Shown in pieces: positions 7,365 to 15,634 of a stretch of DNA of 64,000 bases (position 1 is the first letter of the stretch; every line of letters starts with the position of its first letter). The translations under genes and the position numbers were made by a program. The notes under the pieces were generated by a model. It saw nothing but the letters and a program-made list of their open reading frames with translations, was not told where the DNA came from and searched no databases. The DNA lies in the NCBI RefSeq assembly GCF_019428685.1, contig NZ_CP080095.1, forward strand, positions 2,604,001 to 2,668,000. The letters run 5' to 3'. This DNA comes from Paraburkholderia edwinii. GTDB taxonomy: Bacteria > Pseudomonadota > Gammaproteobacteria > Burkholderiales > Burkholderiaceae.

Positions 7365-8273
7365 ATGTTCATGCACAACAGACGGTTGCAATACACGGTG
7401 CGCGTCAGCGCAACGAATCCCGGACTCGCGAACCTGATGCTCGAACAGTTCGGCGGACCACAAGGCGAACTCGCCGCCGCCATGCGCTATTTCACCCAGG
7501 CAGTGGCCGAGGAGGACCCGGGTCGCAAGGACATGCTGTACGACATTGCGACCGAGGAACTCAGTCACCTTGAGATCATCGGTTGCCTCGTCGCGATGCT
7601 TAACCGCGGCGCGAAAGGAGAACTGGCCGAAGCGGTGGACGGTCAGGCGGAGCTCTACCGCAAACTCAATGGCCCAGGCAACGACAGCCATGTGACGCAA
7701 CTCCTGTACGGCGGTGGGCCGCCGCTCACCAACTCAGGCGGCGTGCCGTGGAGCGCCGCGTACATTGACACGATCGGCGAGCCGACCGCCGACCTGCGCT
7801 CGAACATTGCCGCGGAGGCCCGCGCGAAAATCGTCTACGAACGATTGATCAACGTGACTGACGACGCGGGCATCCGCGATGCGCTGGGGTTTCTGATGAC
7901 CCGCGAGGTCGCGCATCAGAAGTCCTTTGAGAAGGCGCTGTATGCGATTACGCCCAACTTCCCGCCGGGCAAGGCGCCCCCGATACCGGAATTCCCGAGC
8001 ACCTACTTCAAGATGTCGCACGGTGGCGATGTCGTGCAGGCGCCGTGGAACAGCGGCACCGGGCTGTCGATGCAGCAGGGCGAACCGGCGGTGGACGGTG
8101 GCGACGGCAATGCATGGGTTGGCCTCGATGCCGCGGAAGAGTCGGCGCTCACGGAGATGTCCGGGCGGCTGCAATCGGACCCGTCGAGCGATCCGGCAAC
8201 TGGTGCGGAACTGGGCAGCGATCCGGCAGGCGTCGGCGTCGAAGAGGCTGACGCACCCGCACCGAAACGTTAG
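7365..8273 (+). CDS. Manganese catalase, copy 1
   Basis: A 302-residue non-haem dimanganese catalase that disproportionates hydrogen peroxide. Ligand motifs fit the family: EELSHLEIIG (Glu and His), AEARAKIVYERL (Glu) and REVAHQKSFEKAL (His). The ATG at 7365 is set by GGGAGG 6 nt upstream and by identity with the second copy at 33818. The last 60 residues are a Gly/Asp/Pro-rich tail seen in both copies. It is followed 50 nt later by a YciE-type ferritin-like gene, a linkage repeated in block 2. There is no signal peptide, so it is cytoplasmic. Confidence 0.92.
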   Translation: MFMHNRRLQYTVRVSATNPGLANLMLEQFGGPQGELAAAMRYFTQAVAEEDPGRKDMLYDIATEELSHLEIIGCLVAMLNRGAKGELAEAVDGQAELYRKLNGPGNDSHVTQLLYGGGPPLTNSGGVPWSAAYIDTIGEPTADLRSNIAAEARAKIVYERLINVTDDAGIRDALGFLMTREVAHQKSFEKALYAITPNFPPGKAPPIPEFPSTYFKMSHGGDVVQAPWNSGTGLSMQQGEPAVDGGDGNAWVGLDAAEESALTEMSGRLQSDPSSDPATGAELGSDPAGVGVEEADAPAPKR

Positions 8274-8323
8274 AGACCGGACCGCCGGTTACCGCCTCAC
8301 CCTATTCTTCAATGGAACCCATC

Positions 8324-8818
8324 ATGACAGTCAAATCAATCAACGACCTTTTTGTTCATTCGCTTTCCGACATTTACAGTGCGGAAAAGCAGATGACCAG
8401 GTCGCTGCCCAAACTTTCCCGCGCCGCGAGCCACGCCGATCTGAGTGCGGCGTTCATCACTCATCTGGAAGAAACCCAAGGTCAGATCGAACGGATAGAT
8501 CAGGTGGTGGAAAGCTGCGGGATCCGCCTCAAGCGCGTCAAATGCGTGGCGATGGAAGGCCTGATTGAGGAAGGCCAGGAGCAGATCGACGAAATCGAAA
8601 AAGGTCCAGTGCTGGACGCCGCCCTGATTGCGGCGGCACAAAAGGTCGAGCACTACGAAATTGCCGCCTACGGATCGCTGATCGCGCTGGCCAAACAGCT
8701 CGGTGAAACGCACGCGGTCACGCTGCTGCTCCAGACGCTCAAGGAAGAAAAGGCCACCGACGAGAAGCTGACGCTGCTGGCTGAAGAAAAGATTGCCGCG
8801 GAAGCGCTGGGCAGGTAG
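8324..8818 (+). CDS. YciE/YciF-type ferritin-like protein (DUF892), copy 1
   Basis: A 164-residue four-helix protein of the DUF892 family. The hallmark opening is present (INDLFVHSLSDIYSAEKQM), followed by FITHLEETQGQIERIDQV and, late, KVEHYEIAAYGSLIALAKQLGE. The Glu/His positions could bind a di-metal centre as in ferritin-like proteins. I chose the ATG at 8324 over 8312 because it matches the paralogue at 35292 and has GGAA 6 nt before it. It probably shares a transcript with the Mn-catalase. Family members are induced by osmotic or oxidative stress. Confidence 0.88.
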   Translation: MTVKSINDLFVHSLSDIYSAEKQMTRSLPKLSRAASHADLSAAFITHLEETQGQIERIDQVVESCGIRLKRVKCVAMEGLIEEGQEQIDEIEKGPVLDAALIAAAQKVEHYEIAAYGSLIALAKQLGETHAVTLLLQTLKEEKATDEKLTLLAEEKIAAEALGR

Positions 8819-8862
8819 TGAAGTACGACAGGCATCGCCCGGCCAAACGGCGACAGCCAAGC

Positions 8863-8893
8863 GGCGAAGCGGGCGCGTGCTGCCCGCTTCGCC
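8863..8893. terminator. Strong hairpin between convergent genes
   Basis: A perfect 12-bp stem, GGCGAAGCGGGC (8863-8874) with GCCCGCTTCGCC (8882-8893), has a 7-nt loop. It lies between the ends of the YciE gene (+) and the hypothetical gene at 8915-9298 (-). No U-run follows on either strand. Its place suggests a bidirectional terminator. Confidence 0.65.
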
Positions 8894-8914
8894 GGTGTCT
8901 CGCCTCAGGCAGCT

Positions 8915-9298
8915 TTACTGGAGTGGCGGTATTACTCCGAGTTTTTCGGCAAGCGCTCGTTCGTACACGCCAAAGTTCAGGTCAACTTCCTCCTGCGTGA
9001 CGACCTGCACGTCAACGTTGACCTGGTCGGGCAGCAGGCCCATGACTGTGGCAATCGCGCTCTCCAGTTGTGGCGCACACAGCCGGTCTTCCGCCAGTGT
9101 CGTTCCGACCGTGATGTCATAAGCCCTTTCCAGCCGGAACACGATATCGACGATGCGCGCACGCGCGCTCATGTTGTTGTCGATCGCAAGGCGTGTCACG
9201 TCGGCCAGCCGCCGCATCACCCTGGTCGGAAAGCCTTTCGTTGAACGCAACCTGATCCGATGTCTGCCCAACGTTTTCCAGCCCGTGTCGAATTCCAT
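8915..9298 (-). CDS. Hypothetical protein divergent from hsp20
   Basis: A 127-residue protein I do not recognise. The start at 9298 has GGAG 8 nt upstream; a longer frame reaching 9472 would run through the hsp20 promoter and is rejected. The first part is basic (TGWKTLGRHRIRLRSTKG), followed by alternating strands and helices (ARARIVDIVFRLERAYDITVG) and an acidic end. It is soluble and probably cytoplasmic. The 258-nt divergent spacer to hsp20 holds the heat-shock promoter, so it could be co-regulated; that is a guess. Confidence 0.6.
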   Translation of the reverse strand: MEFDTGWKTLGRHRIRLRSTKGFPTRVMRRLADVTRLAIDNNMSARARIVDIVFRLERAYDITVGTTLAEDRLCAPQLESAIATVMGLLPDQVNVDVQVVTQEEVDLNFGVYERALAEKLGVIPPLQ

Positions 9299-9384
9299 GG
9301 CGTCGCTCCGTGCTGTTTTTTCGAGCGCTAGTGTATGGACCGCCGACGCAATTTCAAGGGCGAATTTTTCAGTCTGGTGCCCCC

Positions 9385-9410
9385 CTTGAAATCCCGGTGA
9401 CCCCTCATAT
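9385..9410 (+). promoter_or_regulatory. Sigma-32-like promoter of hsp20 pair 1
   Basis: CTTGAAA (9385-9391), 11 nt, then CCTCATAT (9403-9410). This is close to the heat-shock consensus CTTGAAA / CCCCATnT. It lies about 150 nt upstream of the hsp20 start. The leader that follows shares blocks with the leaders at 37383-37516 and 43118-43253. Confidence 0.7.
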
Positions 9411-9556
9411 TTTCCGTAACGCTCAGGCAGCCGTTCGGCAGTGCTCCCGCACATGAACGCTGTGTGTTTCAACCCTTGATTGTCCGTGGCACGGGGACAA
9501 CCGGACTGAAGCGCGTACGCCGGTTCGTCTCCCCGCCGTCAGAGGAGCAAGCAACC

Positions 9557-9994
9557 ATGAGTGATCTCTATTTTCGAACCGACCTGTTTGGCGAGCTCGA
9601 CCGGCTGCAGCGGCAGATGTCGGGCCTCTTCGAAGGCTTTCCTTCCAGCCTTCGTTCAAGCCGGATGGGCACCTTTCCTCACATCAACGTCGGCACGACC
9701 GACAGCACGATCGAGATCGTGGCGTTCGCGCCTGGCGTCGATCCCGCGAAACTCGATATCTCTATCGACAAGGGCCTGCTGTCGATTGCCGGCGAGCGGT
9801 CCACACGGCAGCCCTTGCCGGAAGGCACGCGTCAGTACGCGCAGGAGCGCTTCAACGGCAGCTTCCGGCGGGTAATCGAACTGCCGCAACAGGCCGATCC
9901 CGACAAGGTGCAGGCGCGCTACGTGGATGGGTGCCTGCTGATTACCGTGGGCAAGCGCGAGGCGTCGAAGCCCCGTGCCATTACCGTTGAATGA
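9557..9994 (+). CDS. Hsp20/alpha-crystallin small heat-shock protein
   Basis: A 145-residue small chaperone that holds unfolding proteins in oligomers. The N-terminal arm is LFGELDRLQRQMSGLFEGFP. The alpha-crystallin domain spans about residues 40-135 (IEIVAFAPGVDPAKLDISI, RFNGSFRRVIELP, DGCLLITVGKRE). It ends with a short R-A-I-T-V tail. GAGGAG lies 11 nt before the ATG at 9557. The next Hsp20 follows 12 nt later. Its nearest relative is at 37517, with the same pair arrangement. It should be induced by heat from the promoter at 9385. Confidence 0.93.
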   Translation: MSDLYFRTDLFGELDRLQRQMSGLFEGFPSSLRSSRMGTFPHINVGTTDSTIEIVAFAPGVDPAKLDISIDKGLLSIAGERSTRQPLPEGTRQYAQERFNGSFRRVIELPQQADPDKVQARYVDGCLLITVGKREASKPRAITVE

Positions 9995-10006
9995 AGAGGT
10001 GACATC

Positions 10007-10414
10007 ATGAGCGACAACACCCAGATCACCCAGCACGACCCGAACGCAATGACGCGCGCGGAACCGGACGAAGCACGACGCCGCGTCACGCTGATGCCGG
10101 CTGTCGATATCGTCGAGGACGCACATTCTGTTACGGTGTGGGCCGACCTGCCGGGCGTGCAAAAAGACAGGCTCGACATCAGGGTTCACGACGGCAGCCT
10201 GACGATCGATGCGGAATCCGTGGTACCGGTGACGCCGGACCTGCGGCTGTCGCACGCGGAAATACGGGCGCCGTATTTCTCGCGCCGGTTCACGGTCAGC
10301 GAAGACTTTGATACGTCGAGAATCGACGCGGTTCTGAAGGACGGTGTGCTCAAGCTGACCATTCCACGCCGCGACGAGGCGAAGCCGCGGCGCATCGAGG
10401 TGCGCCTGGGATAA
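10007..10414 (+). CDS. Hsp20/alpha-crystallin protein, second of pair 1
   Basis: A 135-residue Hsp20 of a different subclass from its neighbour. The alpha-crystallin core begins near residue 30 (MPAVDIVEDAHSVTVWADLP) and ends with GVLKLTIPRRDEAKPRRIEV. It lies 12 nt behind the first gene; GAGGTGAC before the ATG serves as ribosome site. Two unlike Hsp20 subunits made from one message may co-assemble, as in other bacteria with paired small heat-shock genes. It matches the gene at 37973 almost throughout. Confidence 0.92.
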   Translation: MSDNTQITQHDPNAMTRAEPDEARRRVTLMPAVDIVEDAHSVTVWADLPGVQKDRLDIRVHDGSLTIDAESVVPVTPDLRLSHAEIRAPYFSRRFTVSEDFDTSRIDAVLKDGVLKLTIPRRDEAKPRRIEVRLG

Positions 10415-10528
10415 GCGCCGCGCCAGCGGGGCATTCCGGCTGCCGGGCTTCGCGGCGCGGCAGCGGGCGCATTGCGTGATGACGGACGGGCTTTGTCTTC
10501 GACCAGACCGGTTCGCCGCGATCCATGA

Positions 10529-10792
10529 TCACACGCGCTCCCGGGCAACGAAAGTGCAATCTGCGAACGAATGTGCTCGCTGTTCGGCGAAGCGGGCGGC
10601 CTCCTCCGCGGAGACAAAGTTCACCGGCTCGGTGGAGCTGGCGATGACGTTCGCGGAAACAAAGGGGCCCTCTTTATGGAGAAACCACGAAACGCCATAG
10701 CGCGGTTCTGATCCATTGACGGAAGCGCACTTGTGCTTGTTAATGCGTACGAGCACGCCCAGCCCGCGATAAGGCAGGCAATGTACGTCCAT
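10529..10792 (-). CDS. Small hypothetical protein, distant YRG...FPERxDF relative
   Basis: An 87-residue protein with an AGGA ribosome site 4 nt before the ATG at 10792. It shares the plan of the genes at 5070 and 20368: LPYRGLGVLVRINKHK, then RYGVSWFL, then an Ala-rich helix AEEAARFAEQRAHSFADC. It is soluble, with no signal peptide or known motif. It is convergent with the Hsp20 pair. Whether it is a true homologue needs a profile comparison; the similarity is by eye only. Confidence 0.5.
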   Translation of the reverse strand: MDVHCLPYRGLGVLVRINKHKCASVNGSEPRYGVSWFLHKEGPFVSANVIASSTEPVNFVSAEEAARFAEQRAHSFADCTFVARERV

Positions 10793-10932
10793 AATGTCCT
10801 GCTCCAGTTAGGGATGCATACCGTGTTGCGCAATGGTTGTTCCACGGTATGCTGGTAGCTGGCACGCCACGCAAATTCATCGGGTGGCACCAGAATGCCG
10901 GCCTTAGCCAGCATGAATGGGAGGCGACAGTG

Positions 10933-11133
10933 ATGAGGCTGATCGGAATATTGACCGTCGCGGTCGCGATGACAGGCTGTGTTGCTGCTCAGCCTTATGG
11001 CTATGGCGACCCGGCGTACGGCTACGGTCCAGGCTACTACACGCCGGGCACAAGCATCGGGATCGGCGTCGGCGGCAGCAGTTTCAACGGGGGTAGCGTT
11101 GGCGGCGGTGTCGGCATCGGCGTCGGTTTCTGA
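10933..11133 (+). CDS. Small lipoprotein with glycine-rich tail, copy 1
   Basis: A 66-residue protein. Residues 1-16 form a lipoprotein signal ending in the lipobox AMTGC, so the Cys should be lipidated. Next come Tyr/Gly repeats (YGYGDPAYGYGPGYY) and a Gly/Ser/Val tail with GVGGSSF and GGGVGIGVGF. The ATG at 10933 follows GGGAGGCG. A near-twin is encoded at 28822-29025 on the other strand. It is likely anchored in the outer membrane; the function is unknown. Confidence 0.75.
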   Translation: MRLIGILTVAVAMTGCVAAQPYGYGDPAYGYGPGYYTPGTSIGIGVGGSSFNGGSVGGGVGIGVGF

Positions 11134-11319
11134 TGCCAGTGATCGACAACCGGTCGTGACAACGCGTGCCGCTCATATCGTCGTGGGCGGAGTTGTCAGT
11201 CGGTTCATGACGCACTGGCTTGATGCTGGGAGCAATCGCCGGCATGCACCTGCATTGCGCGCCCAAGCCGATAATCTGCGGGATGTCAGCACGCAGCGGA
11301 AATATGCTGCAACGCAGCC

Positions 11320-11659
11320 TTGGTCAGCTCGATCTTCTCGTTGAAGAAGGCTTCTGTTCGAACCGTACCGACCTGATCCGGACGGCCATCCTCAATCAGC
11401 TCGCGCTACACGCTCAGGTCGTTCAGAGACGGTCACACGCCGCGCGCTCGTGCTCGGCATGCAGCATTTTTCCAGACAGGACCTTAAGGCAGTACGCACG
11501 GCGCACGAGCGCCTCGATATCCAGGTGCTCGGGCTGGCAAGCATTGCTGCTGACGTCTCACCGGAACTTGCGCGCGCAACGATTGGAAGTGTCGCGGTGC
11601 TGGGGGCATTTCACAGGACGCCTGCCGTCAAGGCGGCGATCGCCGACCGTATCCGGTAA
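11320..11659 (+). pseudogene. CopG-like regulator relic (truncated, frameshifted)
   Basis: This stretch is a close copy of bases about 53403-53744, the intact CopG-like gene. The N-terminal 27 or so residues are missing. The first readable part (LDLLVEEGFCSNRTDLIRTA) breaks where one G is lost in the run corresponding to TTCAGGAGA. The rest continues in another frame (MQHFSRQDLKAVRTAHERLD to AAIADRIR). The palindromic operator that precedes the intact copy is absent. It is therefore a dead partial duplicate. Confidence 0.85.
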
Positions 11660-11707
11660 CCACACGACGCTCAACCCGGCATCCACTTTGCTCACGGGGA
11701 CCCTACC

Positions 11708-11828
11708 ATGAAACTGAATGACGGATTCCTGAACTCGATGCACGAAGCGATGGCCTTGTTGCGTACACGCGGCCCTGCCGAAGCGACGGCCGCAATACAA
11801 CGCGCGCTGCGCGGCGAAGGCACTCGCC
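11708..11828 (+). pseudogene. 5' fragment of the PHB-depolymerase-like esterase gene
   Basis: The first 40 codons (MKLNDGFLNSMHEAMALLRT and on to ALRGEGTR) match the start of the esterase at 53790 with few changes. Homology stops sharply at about 11828, 15 nt before the end of the response-regulator gene on the other strand. With the relic at 11320 this shows that a piece of the 53.4-53.9 kb locus was copied here and cut by a rearrangement. Confidence 0.85.
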
Positions 11829-11842
11829 CTCGATGGACCGCA

Positions 11843-12220
11843 TCAATGCCCGCATGCAGCCAGTGCCTTGAACAGGAGGTCGTGGTCAAACGGCTTCTGG
11901 CAACGCGGATGGTGGCGGTAGCGGCCGTCGACCGCGTTCGCCCCGTATCCCGTCGCGAAGACGAACGGGATGTGTCGTCGCGTAAGCGCGTCCGCCACGG
12001 AGTATGACTTTTCACCGTTGAGGTCGACGTCGAGAATCGCTGCGTCGATCTGCTCCTTGCCTTCCTCAACGAGCGCAACCGCTTCGCGCGCCGCAGAAAC
12101 TGGTCCCACAATGCTTGCGCCTGCGCCTTCAAGCACGGCGGTCAGTGCGAGCGCGACCAGGTAGTCGTCCTCCACTACCATGATCCTCTGTCCTTTAAGC
12201 AAATCGGCTGATGTTGCCAT
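11843..12220 (-). CDS. Response regulator (single receiver domain)
   Basis: A 125-residue stand-alone receiver. Pocket residues: MVVEDDYLVAL, phospho-acceptor in AAILDVDLNGE, switch Thr in FVFATGYG, and Lys in RCQKPFD. The ATG at 12220 lies 11 nt after the hybrid kinase stop, with GGGAG touching it. A second ATG at 12181 has AGAGG 6 nt upstream and could be the real start. Such receivers often pair with HWE kinases and act in general stress or blue-light-type signalling. Its 3' end borders the esterase relic. Confidence 0.85.
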   Translation of the reverse strand: MATSADLLKGQRIMVVEDDYLVALALTAVLEGAGASIVGPVSAAREAVALVEEGKEQIDAAILDVDLNGEKSYSVADALTRRHIPFVFATGYGANAVDGRYRHHPRCQKPFDHDLLFKALAACGH

Positions 12221-12231
12221 CTCCCGCCTTT

Positions 12232-15200
12232 TTATGCGCGACCGGCCGCTTCGCCGGCCGGCTGAATCGGTATCTCGATGTGACAGGACACGCCGTCAGT
12301 ATTGAAGGCCAGTTTGGTGTTCGCGTGCAGTGTGAATCTCAATGCTTTCTCGATCAGCTGGCGGCCAAATCCGGTCTTGGTCGCATCAGGCGCGGCACGC
12401 ACGCCGCTTTCGACCCAGTCGATTACGAGCGACTCCTGGCCTGACTGCCCAGATTGAATCTTCCAGCGCACTTCCAGTCTTGCCTCCTCGTCCTTCAGAG
12501 CGCCGTACTTGACGGCATTCGTCGCCAGTTCGTGCAGGACCAGAGCGATTGTCTGGACATTGCGAAACCCGAGCGGCACTACCGGGCCATCTATCACGAT
12601 GCGCTCACTGTCCGCCACGCCGAGCGCTTCGAACTCGAGCCGCACGATGTCGTAAAGGTCAATCAGATGGCCGTTCGCCTCGCCAATCAGTCCCTGCAAG
12701 CGTCCCAAGGCGGCGAGGCGACTTCCGAACGTCTCGAGCGCAGGGTCGCCCTCGAGTGTCTGTTGCGCAATCGACTGGATAACCGCGAGCAGGTTGCGAG
12801 TGCGGTGTTGCAACTCCGCGATGAGCACGTTCTGGCGTTCTTCAGCATTTACCATGCCCGTCACATCCACGAACGCCATGACGACGCCGTCGGTCCGGCC
12901 GTCGCCATTCCGGTAAGGGGCGAGTCGCACCAGAAAATGTTCCATGCCGCCTTTGCTGCGGATTTGGAGTTCCCGCGGTTGACTGCTGGCAAAGACCGCC
13001 GCGATGTCCGCCTCCAGCCCGGGCATTTCCAGACGGCTGACCAGTTCCGTGATGGGGCGGCCGCGATCGACGGGACGAATATGGAAAATGCCGTCCATTG
13101 CCGGTGTGAATGAACGGATTACAAGGTTGCGGTCGAGAAACACCGTGGCGACCGCCGTGCTCTCGAACAGGTTGTGGAGATCGCTGTTCGACCGGTCCAA
13201 CGCGTCAATCTTGCCGTTCAGTTCCAGATTGACCGTGTGCAATTCCTCGTTGAGCGAGACAAGTTCTTCCTTCGATGCCTCCAGCTCTTCATTCGATGAT
13301 TGCAGTTCCTCGTTGACCGATACGAGTTCCTCGTTCGACGATTTCAGTTCCTCAAGCGCTGTCTCATACTCCTCGATCATCGACTGGAGCCGCTCGCGGG
13401 TATCGCGCAATTCCTTTTCCACCTGCTCCGCCGTGCCGTCGTGCATCGCCTGCGCCCGCGCGAGCGCCTCCTCACGGGTCAGCACGGGTCCCTGGTCCGC
13501 GAAGACCACGAGATACATGCGCTCGCTCTGCGTGTGCTCGCTCAGCGGTTCCACCGTCAGGCTCACTACCTGTACACGACCGTCTTCACCCTCGACAACT
13601 ACGCCATCGCGGGTAACCGGGCGGCCGAGCTCCACAGCCTCCCGGAATACCGATCGCAGATCCAGGCTGAGCCCTTTGCGGGCCATTGCGAACAGCTGCC
13701 GGGTGGGCACGCCGGGCGCCGCCTCCAGATACTTGCCCGTACGTCCCGAGTAATACACCACGTCGCCGTCCCGGGTGACAAGCACGTGAGGCGGCGTGAA
13801 GCGCTCAAGAATCTGGTGGTTGACCGCGTGGCGCAGCGCCGCGCCACCTAACGTCGGCCGGCCGGGCGCGATCCCGGTCACGTTGCCGACCTTCAGGGCT
13901 GACACGGCCAGTGGCACACGAAGCTGCGGCGCAACGTCGGCGCGGCGCCGGAAAGTCCGATACTTCTTTTCGACAGGAACGAAAAGCTCGTCGAACTGGC
14001 TGACGTTCTCGGAGGTGCCGAGAAAGAGGTAACCGTCAGGCCGAAGCGCATAGTGGAATGTCGGGATGACCTGATTCTGGATCTCGGTACCGAAGTAGAT
14101 AAGAAGGTTGCGGCAGGAGACCAGGTCGATGCGCGAGAAAGGTGGGTCGCGAATGACGCTATGCGGGGAGAAGATGCACAGGTCGCGTACTTCCTTGGTC
14201 AGGGTGTAGCTGCTGCCGTCTGAAACAAAAAACCTGCGCCGCCGCTCTTCCGACACGCCTTCGAGTAGCGGTAGCGGATATCGCGCGGCACGTGCGACTG
14301 CGAGCGCACCTTCGTCGATGTCAGTGGCAAAGATCTGCACGCGTGGCGCAGCGGCGCGCTCGTCGATGTGCTCGCGCAGAAGCATGGCGATCGAATAGAC
14401 TTCCTCGCCCGTTGCGCAACCAGGCACCCACACGCGCACCGTATCGTCGGCCCCGCGTCCCTCGAACAGTTTTGGCAGTACAACATCCGCAAGGTTTTCG
14501 AAGGCTTGTGCGTCGCGGAAGAAGCTCGTAACGTTGATGAGGAGGTCTCGAAAAAGTGCGGTTACTTCCCCCGCATCGGCCGCCAGACGCGCCACATACG
14601 CTTCAGGGGTTTTGAGTTCCACAACCTGCATGCGTCGCTGCACGCGACGCAGGAAAGTCTTGACCTTGTAGCCGCCGAAGTCGTGTCCGACCTGGTTACG
14701 CAGGATTGAATAGATTGCTTCGCGCGCCTCGTCATACTTCGTCGCCGTGGCAGCTTCATCGGCTTCCCCGACCAGTCCGTCGAGCATGAATACACCCGCT
14801 GCGAAGCTGGCAAGCTTCGCTCCCATCTCCCCTACGGGGATTGCGAGATCAACCAGCCCGGTAGAAATCGCGCTGTTGGGCATGTCTGCGTGGAGCGGAC
14901 CGAACCCGTCGGTCGCCTGGGCGAGCGTCAGTCCGCCGCGTTCCTTGATGGCCTTGATGCCAAGGGTGCCGTCGGAATCGCCTCCCGAGAGGATGACGCC
15001 GGCGGACAGCTCACCGGCATCGACCGCAAGCGCGCTAAAGAAAAGATCGACCGGCTTGCGTTCCCGCCGCTGTCTGTCCTGCGCCTGAACATGAAGTACG
15101 CGGTTCGAGACACTCACCACGGCGTCTGTCGGCAACAGGTACACGTTATTGACCTTGATGGGCGTGCCATTGGCAATGGCATGCACCGGCATCGCGGTGA

Positions 15201-15372
15201 AGCGCGAGACGATCTCGGGAAGCATGCTCTCCCGATCAGGGCTCAAGTGGGTAATGATCACGCACGCGATGCCGGGGTTTTCGGGCATGCCGCGAAAAAA
15301 ACCTTCCAGTGCCTCGACCCCGCCTGCGGAAGCCCCGAGCCCTACGATTGGAAAGTCGTTGTTCGGTGTCAT
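12232..15372 (-). CDS. Hybrid CheB-CheR-PAS-HWE histidine kinase
   Basis: A 1046-residue multidomain protein. The order is: CheB methylesterase domain (about 1-190; catalytic S15 in GASAGG, H42 in ITHLSPD, Asp in LSGGDSDGTLG); CheR methyltransferase domain (about 210-480; SAM motif VPGCATGEEVYS); PAS-like region; a long coiled coil (about 640-740, repeated S-x-N-E-E-L units); a second PAS (FHIRPVDRGRPI); and a C-terminal HWE/HisKA_2 kinase with its His in LIAELQHRTRNLLAV. There is no membrane segment. It phosphorylates, presumably, the receiver encoded 11 nt downstream. Its ATG overlaps the stop of the ParD-like gene. Confidence 0.9.
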   Translation of the reverse strand: MTPNNDFPIVGLGASAGGVEALEGFFRGMPENPGIACVIITHLSPDRESMLPEIVSRFTAMPVHAIANGTPIKVNNVYLLPTDAVVSVSNRVLHVQAQDRQRRERKPVDLFFSALAVDAGELSAGVILSGGDSDGTLGIKAIKERGGLTLAQATDGFGPLHADMPNSAISTGLVDLAIPVGEMGAKLASFAAGVFMLDGLVGEADEAATATKYDEAREAIYSILRNQVGHDFGGYKVKTFLRRVQRRMQVVELKTPEAYVARLAADAGEVTALFRDLLINVTSFFRDAQAFENLADVVLPKLFEGRGADDTVRVWVPGCATGEEVYSIAMLLREHIDERAAAPRVQIFATDIDEGALAVARAARYPLPLLEGVSEERRRRFFVSDGSSYTLTKEVRDLCIFSPHSVIRDPPFSRIDLVSCRNLLIYFGTEIQNQVIPTFHYALRPDGYLFLGTSENVSQFDELFVPVEKKYRTFRRRADVAPQLRVPLAVSALKVGNVTGIAPGRPTLGGAALRHAVNHQILERFTPPHVLVTRDGDVVYYSGRTGKYLEAAPGVPTRQLFAMARKGLSLDLRSVFREAVELGRPVTRDGVVVEGEDGRVQVVSLTVEPLSEHTQSERMYLVVFADQGPVLTREEALARAQAMHDGTAEQVEKELRDTRERLQSMIEEYETALEELKSSNEELVSVNEELQSSNEELEASKEELVSLNEELHTVNLELNGKIDALDRSNSDLHNLFESTAVATVFLDRNLVIRSFTPAMDGIFHIRPVDRGRPITELVSRLEMPGLEADIAAVFASSQPRELQIRSKGGMEHFLVRLAPYRNGDGRTDGVVMAFVDVTGMVNAEERQNVLIAELQHRTRNLLAVIQSIAQQTLEGDPALETFGSRLAALGRLQGLIGEANGHLIDLYDIVRLEFEALGVADSERIVIDGPVVPLGFRNVQTIALVLHELATNAVKYGALKDEEARLEVRWKIQSGQSGQESLVIDWVESGVRAAPDATKTGFGRQLIEKALRFTLHANTKLAFNTDGVSCHIEIPIQPAGEAAGRA

Positions 15373-15593
15373 GCTTTTTCCCGCGTTATCGCGGATCTCC
15401 GCGTAGAGCGTGCGCCGCGCTTTCCATCGCTACTGCTGTCCTGTCTTGGATGCGTCGTTTGCTGTTCCAGCAGCCGGAGCCCTGCGCGCACGACCTCGCT
15501 GGCCGTGCTGTATCGACCTTCAGCGATTTCCGTTCTGACGAAAGAAGCGAGACGTTCCGTCAGGCTGACGCTCAAAGCGTGCTTGCTGGGCAT
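15369..15593 (-). CDS. ParD-like ribbon-helix-helix protein
   Basis: A 74-residue protein resembling type II antitoxin ParD: an N-terminal beta strand (KHALSVSLTERLASFVRTEI), then GRYSTASEVVRAGLRLLEQQ, followed by a basic tail. Ribbon-helix-helix dimers bind DNA and repress their own promoter. Normally a ParE toxin follows. Here the stop TGA overlaps the ATG of the hybrid kinase instead, and no parE is seen. It may be an orphan regulator of the kinase operon. The inverted repeat at 15610-15634 sits just upstream. Confidence 0.75.
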   Translation of the reverse strand: MPSKHALSVSLTERLASFVRTEIAEGRYSTASEVVRAGLRLLEQQTTHPRQDSSSDGKRGARSTRRSAITREKA

Positions 15594-15609
15594 GGCTGCC
15601 TCGAAAAGA

Positions 15610-15634
15610 AAGGGTACGTTTTTATACTACCCTT
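15610..15634 (-). promoter_or_regulatory. Candidate operator/promoter of the ParD-kinase operon
   Basis: Perfect 7-bp arms AAGGGTA (15610-15616) and TACCCTT (15628-15634) flank an 11-nt spacer. On the minus strand the spacer carries TATAAA, a good -10, with ATGACC 16 nt upstream as a weak -35. An operator covering the -10 of a ribbon-helix-helix gene suggests autorepression. Confidence 0.55.

Noticed and set aside
9299..9472. Longer N-terminus for the hypothetical gene at 8915
   Set aside because: The extension would be encoded through the sigma-32 promoter and leader of hsp20; the ATG at 9298 has a ribosome site.
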